DNA of 64,000 nucleotides. Origin: Dactylorhiza incarnata (taxonomy: Eukaryota > Streptophyta > Magnoliopsida > Asparagales > Orchidaceae). Position 1 is the stretch's first letter. Each line of letters begins with the position of its first letter. Below the pieces are notes generated by a model. The model had not been told where the DNA came from and ran no database searches. It was given only the letters and a program-made list of their open reading frames with translations. Shown one piece after another: positions 33,057 to 45,799 of the stretch. The stretch is taken from assembly GCA_033032865.1 (NCBI GenBank), contig JAWHQI010000328.1:248001-312000 (forward strand). The letters run 5' to 3'. A program made the position numbers and the translations under genes.

Positions 33057-35198
33057 TGTAACACATCCCCTGTAATGACCATATAATATGGGTCCGGCCG
33101 GGACCCCACAGCATATAACCGCCACAGCTTTAGTATTAAAAGATGATATTAACTACCCAATCTCATAACTCAGACAACACAGCGGAAATAAACTAAACTA
33201 CAAAGATTGTCCACACTACAAAGGAGTCCAACTGGCCTTAAGGCCTTACAAAACAATGTCCAAAACATCAAAGAGTTCCATAATAAAGTACATCCCAACG
33301 AAAGGGGATAAATAGTTTTTCCCTAAACTACCTCGGCATGCAAGCCGGATATAACAAAGCACGAAGAAAGTAATGCAGGAAATCAACTAAGCACTTCATG
33401 AGGCTTTAGGCCTTTTTGGCCGGCGCGCTGGGTCCAGCCTGCGATCCTTGCCCTGCAACCAAATCACAAAGAGCGGTAAACGAGGGTCAGCTATGGCTGA
33501 CCACAAGCGGTGTAACAACATCCCTCCTCCCGGCCGTCCTAGCGGACCCCGGGGAACTACTTCACCCTGCAAGTCAGCACTTCGTATGCAAATGTACATA
33601 AAGGAAAGCAACATAAATACTGGCATGAGTGTCACAAGCATCATCCACATTTCTATGTTGAGCAGGTAATAAAAGGGGCCTAACAATGCAAAATGAGTGC
33701 AAGCCCGGGTTTCACCCAAGGCGCCCTAAAGCGTATGAATCTAACACATCATCATACATCACCAACACAAGGGTACTCCTTACTTCCCCACAAGGGCATC
33801 AAAACCCAAGGCCAAGCGTTCTCGCTGAGACTCACCTCGCCTGGCCTTCCATGCCATCGGGCTTGTCTGACAGCTCACACGCTCGGGCCGCCAACAACGC
33901 ACCAAGACCGATTCCAAGAATTCTGGCCAATCAAAACGTCCCAAGGCCCTGGGCTTACTCTCGGGACAACGTCCACCGATTGCCTCGCCTGGTGACCGTC
34001 AACGGATGCAACCGTAGCACAGACATTCTCGTTAGTCAACAAACGAAGGGACTAATCTTGCCGGGACACTCTCCACACGTGAATCTCAGTCTCCACGGGA
34101 TAGCCAGCCGACCACAAAGACCAATCGCGCCTTCGCACAACACTAGGCATCACAAGCCCCACAATCCGCACATTAATCCTCCGCCCTAAACCCAACATTC
34201 GTTACCACACGAAGTTACAAGGGCGTCACAACGGCGAGTTCGCCGTAATCGGATTTCTAACAAAACCCCTAAAATGCGCGTAAATCAACATCACTGGATC
34301 GGACCAACGGCCACCAATCCGGCTTCACCCACAATGCCTAATCCGCTAGCGGAGCGGATCTCTAGTGCAAAACATGCCGGGGACGGACACAATCAACCCG
34401 GTGGTTTCTCTTGAACCAAGGCGACCCGGATCCCTCTCACTCGACGGATCCGGCGCCAAAATGCAGAAAAAGAAGAGATGCCAAACACGCATCCTAAAGA
34501 CCGGGAGGAGAAACGTCGTTACCTTTTGAGATCTCCTCCTAGCCATGAGAAGCTTGCAACCACACGGTGGAGAAGAAGCACCTTGATGCCCTCTACGCAC
34601 TGCCGGTCTCGGATCGGCGAACGGAGCTCCGAAGCTCCGGCAATGGCGGAATCTCCTTCTTCTTCCCCCTTGCCTCCTCCTCCTTTCTCCAACCTAAGAG
34701 AGAGAAAGACTTGGAAAATATGAGGGTTTAACTCCTCTACTAAGCCCTAAACCCCCCCCCCCCCCCCAGCCATCCATCGCAGCCGCTGGATCAAAATCCA
34801 ATAGATTTGGACGGACCGATCTCCTTCTCCGCTCAAAATCGCGGAACAGAATAAACAGGGCGCACGATCACATGCGCACGGTCACTGGCCGTGCGCGAAG
34901 AAGACACTGGTCGTGCGCACTGTTCGAGACAGAACTCCGAATCCTTGCGAATAGCGCACGATCACATGCGCACGGTCACTGGTCGTGCGCGAAGAGGACA
35001 CTAGTCGTGCGCACTGTTCGAGACAGAACTCCGAATCCTTGCGAATTAACGCACGATCACCTGTGCACGGTCACTGGTCGTGCGCAAAGAGGACACTGGT
35101 CGTGCGCACTGAGAACTGCTATGGAATTCCTAGCCTATCCCGAGCGCAGCACTACCACCCCGCCTACCTCGCTGAGCTACGAATTTTGGGGTGTTACA
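33057..35198 (-). repeat. G2 5' LTR
   Basis: 2142 bp, partner of 26076-28212. The poly-C run is longer here (16 bases near 34752). The tandem repeat is at 34860-35120. Confidence 0.93.
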
Positions 35199-37204
35199 TT
35201 TAGTGTCGGAGTGCCCCATACCAATTCTGATGTCGGGCTCTCATTAGCAGGTGGGTCAGGTTGATCTCTAGAGAGGCTGGCAAGGTAGCAAGTGTATGGT
35301 GCCGGAGTGCCCCAGATCGATTCCACTACCGGGCTCTCATTAGATGGTGGGTAAGGTTGATCTCTGGAGAGGCTGGCAAGGTAGCAAGTGTTTGGTGCCG
35401 GAGTGCCCTAGATCGATTCCGCTGTCGGGCTACCATTAGACGGTTGGTCAGGTTGATCTCTGGAGAGGATGGCAAGGTAGCAAGTGTTTGGTGTCGGAGT
35501 GCCATAGATCGATTCCGCTGTCGGTCTCTCATTATACGGTGGGTCAGGTTGATCTCTGGAGAGGCTGGCAAGGTAGCAAGTGTTTGGTGTCGGAGTGCCC
35601 CAGATCGATTCCGTTGTCGGTCTCTCATTAGACGGTGGGTCAGCATGATCTCTGGAAAGGCTGGCAAGGTAGCAAGTGTTTTGTGTTGGAGTGCCCCAGA
35701 TCGATTGCGCTGTCGGGCTCTCATTAGATGGTGGGTCAGGTTGTTCTCTGGAGAGGCTGGCAAGGTAGCAAGTGTTTAGTGCCGGAGTGCCCCAGATTGA
35801 TTCTGTTGATGGTCTCTCATTAGACGGTGGGTCAGGTTGATCTCTGGAGAGGCTGACAAGGTATCAAGCGTTTGGTGCCGGAGTGCCCCAGATCGATTCC
35901 GCTGTCGGGATTTCATTAGATGGTGGGTCAGGTTGATCTCTGGATAAGCTGGCAAGGTAGCAAGTGTTTGGTTCGGAGTGCCTAAGATCAATTCCGCTGC
36001 CAGGCTCTCATTAGCAGGTGGGTCAGGTTGATCTCTAGAGAGGCTGGCAAGGTAGCAAGTGTTTGGTGCTGGAGTGCCCCAGATCGATTCCGCTGCCGGG
36101 CTCTCTTTAGACGGTGGGTCAGGTTGATCTTTGGAGAGGCTAGCAAGGTAGCAAGTGTTTAGTGCCGGAGTGCCCCAGATCGATTCCACTACTGGGATCT
36201 CATTAGATGGTGGGTCAGGTTTATCTCTGGAGAGGCTGGCAAGGTAGCAGGTGTTTTATGCCGGAGTGCCCCAGATCGATTCTGCTGCCAGGCTCTTATT
36301 ATACGGTGGGTCAGGTTGATCTCTAGAGAGGCTGACAAGGTAGTAAATGTTTGGTGCTGGAGTGCCCCAGATCGATTCCGCTGCCGGTCTCTCATTAGGC
36401 TGTGGGTCATGTTGATCTCTGGAGAGGCTGGCAAGGTAGCAAGTGTTTGGTGCCAGAGTGCCCCAGATTGATTCTGCTGCCAGACTCTCATTAGGAGGTG
36501 TGTCAGGTTGATCTCTAGAGAGGCTGGCAAGGTAGCAAGTGTTTGGTGCCAGAGTGCCCCAGATCGATTCCGCTGCCGGGCTCTTATTAGACGGCAGGTC
36601 ACATTGATCTCAGGAGCGGCTGGCAAGGTAGCAAGTGTTTGGTGCCGGAGTGCCCTAGATTGATTCTGTTGCTGGGCTTTCATTAGACGGTGGGTCAGGT
36701 TGATCTCTGGAGAGGATGGCAAGGTAGCAAATGTTTGGTGCCAGAGTGCCCCATATCGATTCCGCTGTCGTGCTCTCATTAGACGCTGGGTCAGGTTGAT
36801 CGTTGGAGAGGATGGCAAGGTAGCAAGTGTTTGGTCTCGGAGTGCGCCAGATCTTTTCTACTGCCGGTCTCTCATTAGATGGTGGGTCAGGTTGATCTCT
36901 GGAGAGGCTGGCAAGGTAGCAAGTGATTGGTTCCGGAGTTCACCAGATCGATTCCGCTGCCGGGCTCTCATTATACGGTGGGTCAGGTTGATCTCTGGAG
37001 AGGCTGGCAAGGTAGCAAGTGTTTGGTGCCGGAGTACCCCAGATCGATTCCACTACCGGGATATCATTAGACGGTGGGTCAGGTTGATCTATGGAGAGGC
37101 TGGCAAGATACTAAGTGTTTGTTGCTGGAGTGCCCCAGATCGATTCCGTTGTCAGGATCTCGTTAGACGGTGGGTCATGTTGATCTCTGAAGAGGCTGGC
37201 AAGG
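35199..37204 (+). repeat. 96-bp satellite array of G1, block 2 (about 21 units)
   Basis: This continues block 1 after the G2 insertion. Unit divergence is scattered rather than graded. A few units have one- or two-base length changes (for example near 35970). The reading frames of 130-209 residues on both strands are by-products of the 96-base period. Confidence 0.92.
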
Positions 37205-37864
37205 AGACTATTTATGCTGATAGGCCTGGCTCGCAAAACCTCTCAAGGCGAGACTTAGAGGGGGGATCCCTCGGGGCCTCGCTCGTGCAAAGATAAAAGG
37301 CAATTCCGATGAAAAGTAACTAAGATTCAATGGTTACAGAGAAATGGCTCAATGCGCGGGAAACCAAGCATTCCAAGGCGAATCCTGGCTCATGAAACAC
37401 ACGAAGAGTCTCTAAGCAACACCTAAACAAGCGAGTCAGGCGGGTCGCCGGCGCGGTAATTAATGAGTAACATTTGGTCGCGCGCAGGGGTTGTGGAGAG
37501 TAAGGTAGGCCAATGCCGACCCTATTCGCAAGGACCCATAGTGGGCGAGCCAGAGACACTAAGCAAACCACATTTTGCCCAGGTGCGAAAGCAAGCAAAA
37601 AGAATATCCAACAAACATCTACGCAAGGGAAACTACGCGAACGCCTTACTGGGTGTGTGCGTGTGTGTTGTAGCGAGACAAAATGAAGGAGGTTCAATAA
37701 AATGGTGACAGACATATATTCATTGCAGAGGAAAAAGGGCGAGCACGAGCATGACAAATTAAAGATATGAAAAGAATCCTAGTTCATTTTTGGAAAATGT
37801 TCTTACAGGTAGAGGCGATCTCGCCAGCTAAAATGGAGGTATACATTAATAAAAAGAAAGTAAG
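37205..37864. other. G1 spacer between satellite and antisense gene
   Basis: About 660 bases of G1-type sequence rich in GGCGAG/CTCGC words. I see no gene; it lies beyond the stop of the antisense gene. Confidence 0.5.
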
Positions 37865-38119
37865 TCAAGGAAGATCTTCAGATAGCTCCTCCTTGCTCCT
37901 GCGACCTCCAGGCTCTGGAATTTGTGAGAACAAGTCGGGAACAACATCCTCGGCGGTAAGCTCCATCGCCTTAAGGGAAAGTAGGTCCACCCCCTTGAGG
38001 GTATCAAAGACGAGGTTGGCAACACCCATCGAGTTTTTGCATGTAGCCTCCTCCTCGTCTCGCGTCTTGTTGCGAGCTCCAGCTCGCGGAGGAGGTGGGG
38101 GAAGCACGACCCTGGTCAG
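37865..38119 (-). pseudogene. 3' end of G1 antisense gene
   Basis: This is the C-terminal part of the antisense gene at 54937-57375, cut off by the alpha insertion. The minus strand encodes CKNSMGVANLVFDTLKGVDL and KAMELTAEDVVPDLFSQIPE and ends SEDLP, stop at 37865-37867. Joining across the alpha TSD continues the coiled-coil segment. No enzymatic motif is visible here. Confidence 0.65.
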
Positions 38120-39570
38120 TGATGAGTCCCATTTATATACACTTTGATGGACTCATCCGGGCTAGTTTTCACTCTCATGTGCGTCATTTTCGTGCTATTA
38201 TTGCAGTTATTTCTCTTATGCTCATTCATGCGCACTTGTGTGCTTTGTGATCCTTTTAAGCCCGTTTGGTGTGCGTTTGCGCTTCATGTTATTGGGGGTA
38301 AGCACATGGTGCTCCCCAATCCTTTTTCTCTGTCTGATTGGTGTTGGAGGTGTATTCCCAGCTGGATTGCTGTTCTTACAGGTGGTTGGATCACCTTATT
38401 TTCCCCCAGAAATCATGTTTATTTATATCGCACAGTCGTGCATTTTCTTGACGCACGGACGGCTGCGGTCGTGCTCCTTCATCTGGGGAGAAAACCTGTG
38501 ATCTGAATTTGTTCGTGCATTTTTACGCACGGGCGGATTCGCCCGTGCGTGAGTAAAATGCATGGGCGCTGCTGCTTCTTCCTCAATCCAATTTATTCAT
38601 TAAATAATGCACGGGCAACGCACGGGCGTGCATTCGCCCGTGTGTGACTAAATTTCTGACCTTTTAGTATTTAAGGCAGGAAATCTGCTGCAATAGAAGA
38701 CCTCCGAAGGAAAAGCTTCAGAAGCCCGCCATTTTCGCCAGTTCACCTCTCCACCACCGTTCAACCTAGGAGGAGCTCCGACAACCATAGTCTTGCAAAT
38801 ATTCCGCCGAAGCTCCCTCCTTGGCATCCTCCATCATCTTTGAGCTCAAGAACGCCATCGACGGAAAGTCTCCGCTGCATTCAAGGTGTCGAACAAGAGT
38901 TACCTCGAGCTAGAACACGAAGAAGATGGGTAATAGTAGAGGAAGGTGATAGCTCCTCCGGACCCCGGACGCAACTGAAGACCGAGCACGGACGAGGCTT
39001 GACAACCCTACGATTCCGGCCGAGAATCTTCAGCATAGTCTTCGAGCTTCGGTTTCCTCTTTTCCCCTTCGCTTTGCTTCAGAGTTTTCCTTGTATGTGT
39101 TTGTTATTGTGGATGATGTTCATAAACTCTGTGTTTTAGTTAATATGATTTCATGTTTGTGAGATCTTTTGTGGTTTATGAGATTTGAGGAGCGTCGTAG
39201 CCCCCCATCCACTCCACCGCTTTGTAGTGCTCCGCACTAGCAATTGCTAGTTGCGTGTTCCGCGACGAGGTGCCTACGACCCTCATCCGCTAGCCTTCTC
39301 ATCCACCCGCTCACCGAAGCACGGCATCGCGGCCGTTGCATCCATCCTGCCTTGCGAAGCAGAGTTTTGACCCGCATTTCTCTTATTTCTGCAATATCTT
39401 AGGACACCAATAACAACGCCCTTGTTTTTACGTTCTTTTACTCGTTGTAACAATCGCCTCACTCTATTTTCTTGTCACCGCAACCTGCATTCCCTGAGAA
39501 ATCAATACCTGGGGAGTTGCCTCCCAACTATTACTTGCACGCGACCGGTGCACTTGCCGTAATCGCATCA
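38120..39570 (+). repeat. Alpha LTR 1
   Basis: 1451 bp, TGATGAGTCCCATTTATATA...GCCGTAATCGCATCA. In 38525-38645 it has ACGCACGGGCG...CGCCCGTGCGTGAG palindromes, followed by a weak TATA-like TAGTATTTAAGG (38666-38677). Confidence 0.9.
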
Positions 39571-39575
39571 AGTTT

Positions 39576-39593
39576 TTGGCGTCGTTGTCGGGG
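39576..39593 (+). other. Primer binding site, alpha (tRNA-Asp type)
   Basis: TTGGCGTCGTTGTCGGGG, two changes from the TGGCGCCGTTGCCGGGG found in delta. Copy 2 is at about 50323-50341. Confidence 0.85.
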
Positions 39594-39696
39594 AATGCAG
39601 GTGTGATGAGATTCTGGTTGTGATTCGATTATTTTCGATTGAGTCTTTTATTCTTTTTAATTTATTCTTTATCATGCTATTTTCTTCTTCTGTATC

Positions 39697-40562
39697 ATGT
39701 GGGCGCATTTGAATATCTGATGTCGTTGGTGTGGGGACACATCCCACGCTAGTGATAGGTGTCCCAAAGAGTATGGTGTTGTTCAGAAACCGTACGGAGC
39801 CCATAAATCTTTTGGCTCCTCTACTGCGCCTCCGTTGTCGCACTTTTACGCGGCTGCCGCACCTTTGGTGCCGGCGAAGCCGGTAAAGCAGTGTTTATTC
39901 TGCAAAAGTAGAGAGCATGCCTTGAAGGACTATGCTGATCATCTTCGAATTCTGCGAGCATAGCCCCTCCCTCTGATTACGTGTCACTTCCACCTTCACT
40001 TCTTGAAGGCTCTGGAATCGACGCGTGCATCAGTGTCCCTCATGACTCTGTTTCTGATGCGACCCCCCATACCTCTTCGGTTCATGTACCACTTTGCGTG
40101 GATTTGTGCCCTTGTGTGGAGAGTGAGCTTGAACTCTTAAGAAGCACGTCTTCTCCCACTACACACGAAACTACATCTATTTCTGATGTTATCACTGAGG
40201 TCAATTTGCAGGATGTTGCAGACCTGCGCAGTGTCATGCCCACTCTCATGGAGGAGGACAGTCTCGATTGTGCTGAAGCAACCGTTTCGGTCCAGTGCGA
40301 GGAAGTCCAAGTTATAGAGGAGGCCATTGCATGCCGTGTTGAGTCTAGTGAAATCTTCGATGATATCATCATTTGTCATTGCCGCACCCTATGGGGGATG
40401 AAGCCGGGATCATCCCCTCATATGAGATTTCTTTTAGTTTTTCTTCCAATTTATTTCCTGACCCCCTTTCTTTATGTACAAGGATGCAGGATGCCCCTCC
40501 TCCGGTTGATCAGACCTTATGCATGTAGGAGCCGAAAGCCAGGCAGGATGAGGAAGGTATAG
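39697..40562 (+). pseudogene. Alpha double-CCHC gag-like gene, copy 1
   Basis: The ATG at 39697 reads MWAHLNI, then TGA (39718-39720), where beta and delta have CGT/CGA Arg. The frame continues CRWCGDTSHASDRC, a canonical CCHC knuckle, and later QCLFCKSREHALKD, a second knuckle with its last Cys lost. A 49-base deletion near 39952 shifts the frame, and an acidic Val/Glu-rich C-terminal region follows (39981-40562). It is a nucleocapsid-like RNA-binding protein by its knuckles; no other domain is recognised. Copy 2 (50431-51876) has the same TGA, so the defect predates the duplication. 40563-41034 is untranslated. Confidence 0.7.
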
Positions 40563-41039
40563 TGAAGGAACATCTTGTTTCCTCATCATCATTGGTGTTT
40601 CCCCTTGAGGATTGGTTACAGGGGGGCAATCGGTTTTTCTTTGAAGACATAATACTGTAGGAGAAGGAGAGAGCGAAAAAGGAGGAGATTTGGGGTTGGA
40701 GGCTGAGCATCGTACTTAATTTCCACCCCTACTACCAGGTCCCCGGACCTTTTTCTTTCATCAGTTGTTACTACTTCAAATCAGCTTATAGCTGATTTTT
40801 TTTGAGCTTGTAATAATAATTAGGATTTATTAGCTTCTGCTTATTCCAAGACTTTATGAACTTTGCTTAATACAAGTATTTGGTCCACCTTAAGGATGGT
40901 AAACAAAAGGGGCTTCTTGGGAGACAACCAATGGGGGAACCATTCGGTTCTGAACTTTCGTTCAGATTTAGTGTTTATTATGTTTTGTTATTTGCTTTAT
41001 TCTAACATCGCAGGTTTAAGCTCTCGCTTGGGGGATGAG

Positions 41040-42588
41040 TGATGAGTCCCAATTATATACACTTGTATGGACTCATCTGGTCTGATAATCTAGTCAAAGC
41101 ACTACACTTTAGACGTAATATCGTTCATATTAGATCGATATCTGTTATTCCATGCCAAGTGCACTTCTAGGCCTGTTTTTGTGTATTTTCATGTTTATCA
41201 TTCTTACTGTCTTTCATGTTGTGTTGTGTGCCACTTTCAATGGTTTTGATTAGTGTTTATGCTGGAACAGGGGTCGTGCAGGTGTTCCCGGTACAATTCT
41301 GTACAGGAACACTGCGCACGATCACTGGTACTAATGCGCACGACCACTGATCGTACACCACCGACCGTGTGCGTTCATTTTTGGCCCAAAGTAGCATTCT
41401 GAATTTGGTCGTGCATTTTTACGCACGGTCGTGCATCTGGTCGTGCGCTTTATTATTTTCTATAAAGTTGTCTTGCAGGTTTTGGGCCACAGCGCGCACG
41501 ACCACCAACTTCCAGTGCGCTCGACCACTGGTCGTGCGCCACTAATCGTGTGCCCTATTTTCTATAAATACGCAGTCCACGAAATTAGGTCGGACGATCA
41601 TTTCTAACGCCGTTTTTTCGCCCAGCTCTGCCATTTCCGCAGGTTCTCCGCCCCCTTTGGCCTCCTCCATCATCCTCGAGCTCCAAGGAGAGAGATTTAG
41701 TCCTACATCCACCAATATCCAAGGAGAAGGAAGCTTGGTCGTGCAGCCGGATCGTGACACGAAGAAGACGGGCCATTGGAAGGTAGTGACAGCCTTCTCT
41801 ACCCCGGACGCAATTGAGGACCGAGCTTGGACGCGGATTTACAACCCAGCGATTCCAACCGTGAATCTTTGACAAGGCTTCGGATTGGGTCGATTCCTTG
41901 CTCTCTCTCTCTCTCTTTTTGTCTTGGTACTTGTAAATGTTAGATTTCTCTATCTTTTGATGATGTGCACTATGAATCTTGCTTTGTAATGTTTATCTCA
42001 TGGTTATGAGTTTATATTATTCATATGTGTGTTTGAGGTGTGCCCCCATCCATTTTCCATTCCACCGTCATGTTCGTGTGCCGCACTAGCAATTTCTAGT
42101 GGCGTGCTTGTCGACGAGCTGCTCGCGACCCTCACTCTTCATGCCTACTCGCCCATCCGCTTAGTGAAGCGTGGCATAGCGGCCTGTGTAATCCATTCGC
42201 TTAACAAAGCAGCGCGCTCAAGGCCTGCGTAGTTCTATTCCGCTTTCCTACTCGTCCATCCGCTCTTGCGAAGTAGTGCGTTCAAGGCCTACGTAGTTTT
42301 TCATCCCGCCTGGCGAAGCATTGTATAGCGGCATTGCATAGGAGTAGTTGTAGTTATTTTATTTTATTTTCCATAAACCAAAATCCCCCTTTTCTGCAAT
42401 CCATCCGCTCGAAAGGACTTCAATCTCAAGTCCTTCCTCAATAGTTAACTCCACCTTACTGTGTTCCTTTGAGATTCGATACTCGGGGATTTGCTCCTTA
42501 TTTTATATTACTTGAACGATCGGTACACTGCCGTTTCGTGCCGCAGTCTTGCTACCGCCTATAGCGGTGTGCTAAGATTTGCGCATCA
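41040..42588 (+). repeat. Beta 5' LTR
   Basis: 1549 bp, TGATGAGTCCCAATTATATA...GATTTGCGCATCA. Transcribed-region sequence (GTGACAGCCTTC...CCCCGGACGCA) is homologous to alpha and delta LTRs, while the upstream part differs. Confidence 0.92.
41310..41570 (+). promoter_or_regulatory. Palindrome cluster and TATA box, beta LTR
   Basis: GCGCACGA, CGACCACTGGTCGTGCGC and related half-sites recur through 41310-41550. The TATA box CTATAAATACGCAG follows at 41562. The second LTR has the same block at 46070-46315 with TATA at 46322-46330. Confidence 0.7.
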
Positions 42589-42594
42589 AGTTTT

Positions 42595-42611
42595 TGGCCC
42601 CGTTGCCGGGG
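42595..42611 (+). other. Primer binding site, beta (tRNA-Asp type)
   Basis: TGGCCCCGTTGCCGGGG, one change from the delta site. Confidence 0.88.
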
Positions 42612-42804
42612 AACACAGACGTATGAGTTTTCTGGAGAGGGAGAATCTAAGAGAGAAGCCCTTCCATTTGTTTATCGCGCCCTTTTTGTTTTATTTCTTC
42701 TTATTCTGTTTTACTGTTTATAATAGGTTGCTCTAGTAAATTTTTGTTAGGTGTAGTATTTTGCACAATAGTGTTTTCCGTTTGAATCTTGTTATCTTCA
42801 CACA

Positions 42805-43790
42805 ATATGGGCCTCTTTTAATATTCGTTGCCGTTTGTGTGGAGATATATCTCACGCTAGTGATAGATGTCCAAAGGGAGATAATGGCCCTATCACTCAT
42901 GCCCAGTATATGGAGCACCGACTTCGTCTGGTACTCCAATTGTTGCGTGAAAGTCCTATGGCTATTCTGCTGCGCCTTTATCGTCATACTTCTTTTCGGC
43001 TTAAGCACCTGCTGTGCCAAAGAAGCCCGCAAGGCAGTGCTTGTTTTGTTAGAGCACAGATCATGCTTTGAAGGATTGTGCTGCTTATCTTCGCCAATTG
43101 GATGAGGATGATGAACCGGATATCTGGATCGTGTCGACTCCTACTTCTGGCAGCACACCTTCAACATCTTGTTATGTGCCCGTATCACCTTCATGCTTTG
43201 AAGGGGATGATGTGGACATAGTCACCAGATGTGTGGCTGATCTAGGCTCTGACATGGCTGAGCCCATCTCCCCTGTGCATATATCACCATGTGTAGATTC
43301 GATTCTTTGTGAGGAATCAGTGCTTAACATTTATCCAAGCACTATTCCCCCCCCCCCCCCTATTGTACATACTACATTCGTCTCTGACGACATTGTTGAG
43401 GATGTGTCGCAGGATGAGGCTGGTGATCTATGTGTTATGCCTGCTCCTATGGAGGAGGACAACCTTCTAGGTGAAGAGGAGCTTTCCTCAGCACCGGTGG
43501 AGGAAGTCCAACTCTTGGGCATGGCTGCTGTTGATCCCGCCGAACCTTGTAGCTTTGATGACAATGCAAACATTATTTTACTTTTCCAACCTGATGGAAG
43601 TGAGACCGGGACCACTCCCCCGCTTGATTTTTATTTAAGTCATTCTTCTTATTTATTTCTTGATCCCCCTTCTTCATCTGAGCTTGTGCATGTTGAGTCT
43701 TCACAGGTACCCCAGGAGGACTTGGAGCATGATGCTCAAGTCAATGATGAGAGCATCCTCTTATGTGAGGAGGTTGATCCCCCTCCGTAG
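42805..43790 (+). pseudogene. Beta double-CCHC gag-like gene
   Basis: The start is ATA at 42805 where delta has ATG (MWARFNIRC versus IWASFNIRC here). CRLCGDISHASDRC is an intact CCHC knuckle. After a frame change, CLFC, a TAG, then STDHALKDC form a second knuckle with a stop inside. Then come AAYLRQLDEDDEPDIWIV and a long acidic tail (open to 43788) with a proline run encoded by a C-tract at 43350. Lost start, frameshift and stop make it nonfunctional. It shares the DEPDI.IV block with alpha and delta. Function beyond RNA binding is unknown. Confidence 0.72.
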
Positions 43791-45799
43791 AGGAAGCTCC
43801 ACTCATTGCCTTCTGCTCCTGCTGCCTCCCTAGAGATGACACCTTGCTGGGCAAGGATTTATATTTTGGTGAGAATAGTGAGGAGGACTCCTCCACTTCT
43901 TACTTTCTTTTCCCTCTACCTGTGATGGGTTAGTTTTATCTTTATTCTGGTAGAGGCGTGACTATTCTATCGCCGTATCGGTACCCGCTACCGACACATA
44001 TATTATAACAATTACCTGTGCATTTCCTCTTTCATACGCCCATTGGCTAGAATTGTTATGTTTCTGAATAAGTCGTGCTGGGAAGACAATAACCTCAGTA
44101 TGTATCTTACTTTTTCTGGCATTTTTATTTTTCGTTAGTTAGAATAGTTAATTAAATTTCAATTCAGTTTTAGTTTTTCTATTTTCTTTTGTTTTTGCGG
44201 AGCTGACCCTGCAGGTATCTTTTGCGGTTCGGGGTTGCTGCAGTTCTGCCTTAAATTTCAAGCGTCTTCTGGTATGCTCAATTCTGAGCATTGGGTACTC
44301 TCTTCCCCTAGCTTCCATTTTAGTCTTTATTGTATATCTTGTATTGGAATGTTTAGATTAAGTTTGCGGGAGAGCTGTTATGTGTTATTCACTGCACGTG
44401 CACTATTGCACAGCATACTAGAAGCTTCTATTTATGTTTTTGTTCATTTTCATTGCACTTCACAACACCCACATGAGCGCGCGCTTAGCTGTTGGCACGT
44501 CACGAGTTGAATTTGTCTCTTCTGTGTGATTTGAAAAATCATTGCGCTGGCTTAGGATTATGAGGCGGAGTAAAATATTGACTTCTATAGTGCTCCTAGT
44601 CGAGTGCTCATGTCTCGCATTGAAATTTGTGTAGATTCAATTTCTTTTTATGCTTTAGATTATATTTTTGTATTAGCGTAGATATTGTTTACTTTACTCA
44701 GAAATTGGTGAATCCGGTGTGAATCAAATGGTAGCATAGGAATGTGTGTAACGATCGTTAGCCTCGCATTGCCCGAGTTGGGAGAAAGGATTATCTTTCT
44801 CGGTGGCTAAGAACTTGCCCCAAGCGACTCTTGAAGCATGGGTATATGGTTAGTCAATCGCTTGAATGTTATATAGGCCATCATTTTGGCCCGGTTGAGC
44901 TTTTGTGCCCATTCCTATCGCTCTATCCTCGTTAGCCCAGTTGTGCCTACCCGTTCTTTGATTCAACCCCACTTTTATCTCACCAAAGCCTAAAAGCCAA
45001 TCCCAGTCGCACACCCAAATTTGAGCTTTAGTTGTTTATTATTTTCATGATTGGGGTGTTGATGTTGTGATATTTTTGTAAAAATGTGGATGTGCATCAT
45101 TGCTCAACTTGCTGAAAATGTGTTGAATAGAAAAGAAAAAAAAATGAGAAAAGGAAAAGAAGTAAAAAGAAAAGAAAAAGAAGAAGTGTTTAATTAAGAA
45201 TTTTTTATAGATTTATGATTGGGAATAGGCGGTACACACACCCATGTAGTCAAGTCCAAGTCTGGGGGTGTGGTGTACCCACATATCTTTTTGTGGTGCT
45301 TGAGGATAGTTTTCTGTGCTAGCTCATTTGGGTTTAGTGCTTGAGCCGTCGTTTTTATCATTGTATACCTCACCTAAACCCAAGCCTCAGCTAAAACCTT
45401 AAGTCCTATTGATTCACGCATTTGAGTCAAACCTGTGCCGTGGAAAGAGTGCGAACAGGCAAGCTTATGGTCACCGACATTGATGGATTTCAATGGAGGT
45501 TGTCTCGAGCCCCGATCTTTGGCAATGCTCGCCTCAACGTTCAGATTACTTTCTTCCTATGTACGACCTTATGATTCATCGTGATTCACTTTTTGAGTAA
45601 ATATAATATATAAATACGCCCCTAGAAAATTATAAACTAATATGTATAATTAGAAATTTTGTCTACTATATTTCTACGCGCATGAGCATGCGACTTCGCA
45701 TGGTACTCCGCTTTACAATTTCAATGCCAGCTTTGTTTTTTCTCATCCGCTTGAGGGATTTGTTTGCTCGGGACGCGCAAATAGGTAAGTCTGGGGGTG
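43791..45799. other. Beta untranslated interior and polypurine tract
   Basis: No credible gene. A purine-only stretch lies at 45129-45190 and the polypurine tract AAGTCTGGGGGTG ends at 45799. Confidence 0.6.

Larger units (their letters stand above)
26076..35198 (-). mobile_element. G2: nearly complete Tekay/Del-like chromovirus (Gypsy)
   Basis: LTRs of 2137 bp (26076-28212) and 2142 bp (33057-35198) flank gag and pol on the minus strand. The TSD is a perfect TTTAG (26071-26075 and 35199-35203) inside the G1 satellite. The polypurine region (CGAGGACGAAATTC then AAGGGGGGTGGAG) is the one typical of Tekay/Del elements. By eye the LTRs differ at roughly 1% of bases, so the insertion is young. 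Pol contains two in-frame TGA codons, so the copy is defective. Confidence 0.93.

Noticed and set aside
25488..37204. Possible CRISPR-like array
   Set aside because: The repeats are 96 bp and contiguous with no unique spacers, in a plant retroelement.
35261..37296. Long open frames (130-209 codons) on both strands
   Set aside because: They arise because the satellite period is 96 bases, a multiple of three. The same peptide repeats with random substitutions on both strands and there is no start context or known domain.
44235..44510. 91-codon frame in beta
   Set aside because: It lies in the 3' untranslated interior, is not conserved in alpha or delta and has no recognisable motif.
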